From: Deltaproteobacteria bacterium
Lineage (GTDB): Bacteria > Desulfobacterota > Syntrophia > Syntrophales > UBA2210
Direction of reading: 5' to 3'
Assembly: GCA_019314085.1 (NCBI GenBank)
Contig: JAFCZZ010000040.1
Location: 1-9,350, forward strand
Length of the DNA stretch: 9,350 nucleotides
A program made the position numbers and the translations under genes. Under the pieces are notes generated by a model that worked only from the letters and a program-made list of their open reading frames with translations, was not told where the DNA came from and searched no databases. Below are positions 6,491 to 9,350 of the stretch, one piece after another; the stretch's first letter is position 1, and the number at the start of each line of letters is the position of its first letter.

Positions 6491-7123
6491 ATGTATAAAC
6501 TAAAGACAAGTGTTGTGCTATGCCTTATCGCTTGCCTCATGTCGGGATGTGCGTCCGGGGTTTCTCATACCCTTGTTCCGGATTATACTAAGAGGGAAAT
6601 ACGACTCATTGCCCTGGCACCTGTTGACAATAGAACAGGAGACACACAAGCGGCGCAGCTTCTGAGAGAGAATATACTCGAGGCCCTCTATTTCAAGGGA
6701 TACCCCCGAATACCCCTTAGTATGATAGACGAGAAGTTGACTGCGCACCGTGCCCGGAAAGCGGACGACAGCATATACGACATTCCGCCGGAGACTGTTG
6801 GAGAGTTGCTGGGTGTGGATGCCGTCATGTATTGCAGCCTGCTCGAATGGAATACCTCGTTCATCAGCATGTATGCACCTACAATGGTCTCTGTTGCGCT
6901 CGAATTGAAAGATACCGGAACGGGGGCGATCCTCTGGAGCTCACGATACAGCATAGTTGAAAGACACTATGATTTTACCAGGAAGAGGCTTGAATCCAAG
7001 GCATATCAGTCGTATGAGCCGGCTGTTCGAGAGATTATCGATGAAACCTTCGCCAGCCTTCCCGATGGCCCTGATTGTGTGGGAAAGGTACCCCCTGAAA
7101 AGAGCTTTTGGAAATTCTGGTAG
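6491..7123 (+). CDS. DUF799/GNA1162-like lipoprotein
   Basis: Encodes 210 residues. A lipobox, LMSGC, places the lipidated Cys at residue 20 after a short hydrophobic signal. The mature part follows the DUF799 (Neisseria GNA1162) plan: VPDYTKREIR, then LIALAPVDNRTGD, a helix with RENILEALYFKGY, PPETVGELLGVDAVMYCSLLEW in the middle, and a strand ending GTGAILWSS. In Neisseria and relatives DUF799 proteins are encoded with CsgG-like and DUF4810 lipoproteins in an outer-membrane locus of unclear role. AAGGAG inside the end of the previous gene serves this start at 10 nt; an in-frame TTG at 6488, 7 nt away, would add one residue. Only 7 nt separate it from the previous stop, so the two are co-expressed. 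No CsgG homologue is visible nearby. Confidence 0.85.
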   Translation: MYKLKTSVVLCLIACLMSGCASGVSHTLVPDYTKREIRLIALAPVDNRTGDTQAAQLLRENILEALYFKGYPRIPLSMIDEKLTAHRARKADDSIYDIPPETVGELLGVDAVMYCSLLEWNTSFISMYAPTMVSVALELKDTGTGAILWSSRYSIVERHYDFTRKRLESKAYQSYEPAVREIIDETFASLPDGPDCVGKVPPEKSFWKFW

Positions 7124-7142
7124 AAACGCAGGATCGTAGAGT

Positions 7143-7679
7143 ATGAATATTCCTAATCTGCTTACCCTCATTCGCATCATACTGGTTCCGATCTTTGTTA
7201 TCCTTATGATGCAGGATTCCTTTTCCTATGCCCTTGTGATCTTTGTCATCGCGGGTGTAACGGACGGCCTGGACGGATTTCTGGCACGAATTCTGAGACA
7301 GCAGACCGTCCTGGGCTCCTATCTGGATCCTCTGGCGGACAAGGCGTTGATAGTAACCTCTTTTGTTATTCTGGCGACCCTGGAGATTATCCCGAGCTGG
7401 CTTGCGGTGGTTGTCATAAGCCGGGACTGCATCATCCTCTTTGGTGTGTCCGTGCTTTTCCTTATGTCCGTCCCCTTTGAGATACGTCCCACCTACGTGA
7501 GCAAGGCGACGACGGTGTTGCAACTCCTGACGGTTTTTCTTGTGCTCGTGTCCAAGTGGCTGCCCGGATATACCAATCCCACAATGAGCATGACGTTATT
7601 CTGGAGCACCGCTTTTTTTACCGTGGTTTCAGGATTTTATTATATCTTCAAGGGAATAAAATTCATAAACAACTCATAG
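7143..7679 (+). CDS. pgsA: CDP-diacylglycerol--glycerol-3-phosphate 3-phosphatidyltransferase
   Basis: Encodes 178 residues, the usual size. It makes phosphatidylglycerophosphate from CDP-diacylglycerol and glycerol 3-phosphate, the committed step towards phosphatidylglycerol and cardiolipin, in the inner membrane. The CDP-alcohol phosphotransferase signature is complete: Asp41, Asp44-Gly45, Ala48-Arg49, Gly58, Asp62 and Asp66 (TDGLDGFLAR, then LGSYLDPLADK). The N-terminal MNIPNLLTLIRIILVP is typical of PgsA rather than other family members, and several further hydrophobic segments follow. Nineteen nt separate it from the lipoprotein gene; AGGA lies 9 nt before the ATG. It probably belongs to the same transcript, though its function is housekeeping. 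No terminator is visible between it and the tRNA gene. Confidence 0.95.
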   Translation: MNIPNLLTLIRIILVPIFVILMMQDSFSYALVIFVIAGVTDGLDGFLARILRQQTVLGSYLDPLADKALIVTSFVILATLEIIPSWLAVVVISRDCIILFGVSVLFLMSVPFEIRPTYVSKATTVLQLLTVFLVLVSKWLPGYTNPTMSMTLFWSTAFFTVVSGFYYIFKGIKFINNS

Positions 7680-7725
7680 GCTTTGTATAATATTTCTTGA
7701 CACGAGTGAGTTTTATTGTTAGGTG
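7662..7725 (+). promoter_or_regulatory. Candidate promoter(s) for the tRNA
   Basis: Two overlapping candidates are seen. One is a perfect -10 TATAAT (7686-7691) with TTCATA (7662-7667) 18 nt upstream. The other is a perfect -35 TTGACA (7697-7702) with a poor TAGGTG (7720-7725) at 17 nt, starting about 14 nt before the tRNA. I cannot tell which is used. Confidence 0.45.
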
Positions 7726-7745
7726 ACTTAGTCTTTTCAGGCCAT

Positions 7746-7820
7746 AGGCACGTAGCTCAGGGGGAGAGCATCACCTTGACACGGTGGGGGTCCAGGGTTC
7801 AAATCCCTGCGTGCCTACCA
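7746..7820 (+). tRNA. tRNA-Val (anticodon GAC)
   Basis: The full cloverleaf can be drawn. Acceptor AGGCACG (7746-7752) pairs with CGTGCCT (7810-7816). The D arm is GCTC/GAGC. The anticodon stem TCACC/GGTGG has one T-G pair and the loop TTGACAC, giving anticodon GAC for valine codons GTC and GTT. The T arm is CAGGG/CCCTG with loop TTCAAAT. The discriminator is A and the CCA tail is encoded in the DNA. It stands alone between pgsA and thrS. Confidence 0.96.
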
Positions 7821-7838
7821 TTTTTATATGCATGTGCG

Positions 7839-7869
7839 AGGGCATCGGCGTTTGTGGTGCCCTTTCTTT
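7839..7869 (+). terminator. Intrinsic terminator after the tRNA (or thrS leader attenuator)
   Basis: An 8-bp stem, AGGGCATC (7839-7846) with GGTGCCCT (7856-7863) including one T-G wobble, a 9-nt loop, then TTCTTT. It is 19 nt after the tRNA end, so it most simply ends the tRNA transcript. If the transcript runs on into thrS it would sit in that leader. Confidence 0.7.
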
Positions 7870-7871
7870 GG

Positions 7872-7899
7872 GAAATCGAGGGGAACCTCTCCTGATTTC
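7872..7899 (+). promoter_or_regulatory. thrS: Stem-loop in the thrS leader
   Basis: GAAATC (7872-7877) pairs with GATTTC (7894-7899). Inside it GAGG (7878-7881) pairs with CCTC (7886-7889) around a GGAA tetraloop, leaving a TCCT bulge. The purine-rich GAGGGGA, the only good Shine-Dalgarno-like string before thrS, is buried in this stem. It could be a translational control element, but no tRNA-Thr mimicry as in E. coli and no T-box is seen. Confidence 0.4.
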
Positions 7900-7926
7900 G
7901 AGATGTTAGGTTTTCGGAATAGTGCT

Positions 7927-9350
7927 GTGAAAAAGATTGCGGTAACATTACCAGAGGGTTCTGCTGAGGTCTACCAGTCCGGAGAAACGGTCAGTGAAAT
8001 CGTCTCTTCCCGGTGCGGGGACGCCCTCAAGTCCGCCGTGGCGGCCAGGGTTAATGGGGAGATGGTGGATCTGAGCTGCCCCGTGACTGAAGATGCCAGG
8101 GTAGAGCTTGTTGATATATCCTCCCCGGATGGGCTGGGTGTGTTGCGGCACAGCACATCGCACATCATGGCCCAGGCGGTTCAGGATATTTTCGATGGTG
8201 TCAGGGTAACCATAGGCCCTTCGATAGAAGACGGCTTCTACTATGACTTTGAATATTCCGACACCTTTACCCCCGAGGATCTCAAGAAGATAGAGAAGCG
8301 GATGCGTAAGATTGTCTCCGCTAATCACCCCTTTGTCCGTAAGGAGATGTCGCGCCAGGATGCAGTTTCGTTTTTTGAAGACAGAGGTGAGCCGTACAAG
8401 GTGGAACTGATCAACGACCTCCCCGAAGATGTTACCGATGTGAGCCTGTACAGCCAGGGGGGATTTGTCGACCTCTGCCGGGGGCCCCACATTCCTTCGA
8501 CGAAGATGATCAGGGCCTTCAAACTCCTAAGTGTTGCGGGGGCTTACTGGCGCGGGGATGAAAAGAACAAGATGCTCCAGCGCATCTACGGTACCGGCTT
8601 TGCCACACAGGAAGAGTTGGACGACTATCTCAGACTCATAGAGGAGGCCAAAAAGAGAGACCACCGACGGCTGGGGAGAGAGCTTGATCTCTTCCAGATG
8701 AATGATGAGGTGGGCCCGGGACTGGTGATATTTCACCCGAAGGGAGCCCTCCTGAGGACGATCATTGAGGATTGGGAAAAGAAGGAACATCTGAAACGCG
8801 GGTACGGTATCGTCATGGGCCCCCAGATTCTGGCGGTTGACCTGTGGAAAAAATCTGGCCACTTCGATCACTACCGCGAGAATATGTATTTTACCGAGGT
8901 GGACGAGCAGGCATACGGCATAAAACCGATGAACTGCCTTTCACACATGCTGATATACAAATCGAAGATACGCAGCTACCGGGACCTGCCCCTGAGATAT
9001 TTCGAGCTGGGGACCGTCCACCGACATGAGAAGACGGGTGTTTTGCATGGTCTCATGCGCGCGCGCCAGTTCACGCAGGATGATGCCCATATCCTGTGCA
9101 CGCCAGATCAACTGAACGCAGAGATCAGGGCCATCGCGGATTTGGTGGATTATACCATGGGTGTCTTTGGCTTTGAGTACGAGGTGGACCTAAGCACGCG
9201 GCCGAAAGACTCGATAGGCTCGGATACAGATTGGGAGCTGGCAACCGCCGCCCTGAGTCTCGCGCTTGAGGACAATAAGATAACATATGATATCAACGAA
9301 GGGGACGGAGCGTTCTACGGGCCCAAGATAGACTTCAAGCTCAAGGATGC
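7927..9350 (+). CDS. thrS: Threonyl-tRNA synthetase (N-terminal 474 residues; runs off the right edge)
   Basis: Charges tRNA-Thr with threonine in the cytoplasm. An N-terminal TGS domain (about 1-63) is followed by the editing domain with HSTSH (His75, His79) and CRGPH (Cys184, His188), which removes misattached serine. The catalytic core has motif 2 ([20 protein letters not shown]) and two of the three zinc ligands, Cys337 and His388; the third lies past the edge. About 640 residues are usual. The conserved PMNCPGH reads PMNCLSH here, a variant I associate with Desulfobacterota. I chose the GTG at 7927 because [12 protein letters not shown] lines up with the E. coli start MPVITLPDGS. An in-frame ATG at 7903 would add 8 residues; neither start has a good Shine-Dalgarno. 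infC usually follows in bacteria but is not visible. Confidence 0.96.
   Translation, partial: MKKIAVTLPEGSAEVYQSGETVSEIVSSRCGDALKSAVAARVNGEMVDLSCPVTEDARVELVDISSPDGLGVLRHSTSHIMAQAVQDIFDGVRVTIGPSIEDGFYYDFEYSDTFTPEDLKKIEKRMRKIVSANHPFVRKEMSRQDAVSFFEDRGEPYKVELINDLPEDVTDVSLYSQGGFVDLCRGPHIPSTKMIRAFKLLSVAGAYWRGDEKNKMLQRIYGTGFATQEELDDYLRLIEEAKKRDHRRLGRELDLFQMNDEVGPGLVIFHPKGALLRTIIEDWEKKEHLKRGYGIVMGPQILAVDLWKKSGHFDHYRENMYFTEVDEQAYGIKPMNCLSHMLIYKSKIRSYRDLPLRYFELGTVHRHEKTGVLHGLMRARQFTQDDAHILCTPDQLNAEIRAIADLVDYTMGVFGFEYEVDLSTRPKDSIGSDTDWELATAALSLALEDNKITYDINEGDGAFYGPKIDFKLKD

Noticed and set aside
7821..7926. T-box riboswitch before thrS
   Set aside because: No T-box sequence, specifier loop or long leader is present. 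The region is only about 100 nt and the lineage seems not to be Firmicutes.

Overview
The window looks like chromosomal DNA of a Desulfobacterota (former Deltaproteobacteria) bacterium, possibly of the Syntrophia type. This is inferred from an F0 c subunit with a cleavable-looking leader, a PAS/dCache histidine kinase, a good sigma-54 promoter, a ThrRS with NCLSH in place of NCPGH, and FlgT_N-like plus DUF799 envelope genes. No database search was possible, so the lineage is inference. There are no signs of phage, insertion sequence or CRISPR.

Left part (1-2640, minus strand): a two-gene unit. A 57-residue two-helix membrane protein is followed after 2 nt by a large membrane sensor histidine kinase (dCache, two PAS domains, HisKA, start of the ATPase domain) that runs off the left edge. 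Its sensor domain holds an in-frame tandem duplication of about 30 residues.

Divergent spacer (2641-3533): about 890 nt without a convincing gene. It holds two near-complete copies and one partial copy of an ~88-bp repeat with a conserved hairpin, next to the kinase unit. Near the other end is a strong -24/-12 (sigma-54) promoter pointing at atpE.

Middle (3534-5386, plus strand): an atpE-like gene for F0 subunit c, with no other ATP synthase gene beside it, then a membrane-anchored double-Cache protein lacking any output domain, then an intrinsic terminator. The c subunit and the Cache protein probably share the sigma-54 promoter. This is the most unusual arrangement in the window.

Right part (5536-7679, plus strand): a tight run of four genes. 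These are a small acidic protein with a PopZ-like C-terminal helix, an exported FlgT_N-like protein, a DUF799/GNA1162-like lipoprotein, and the phospholipid synthesis enzyme PgsA. The first three look like an envelope module of unknown role.

Right end (7680-9350): a tRNA-Val(GAC) gene with encoded CCA, an intrinsic terminator, a stem-loop leader, and the first 474 codons of thrS (threonyl-tRNA synthetase), which continues past the edge.
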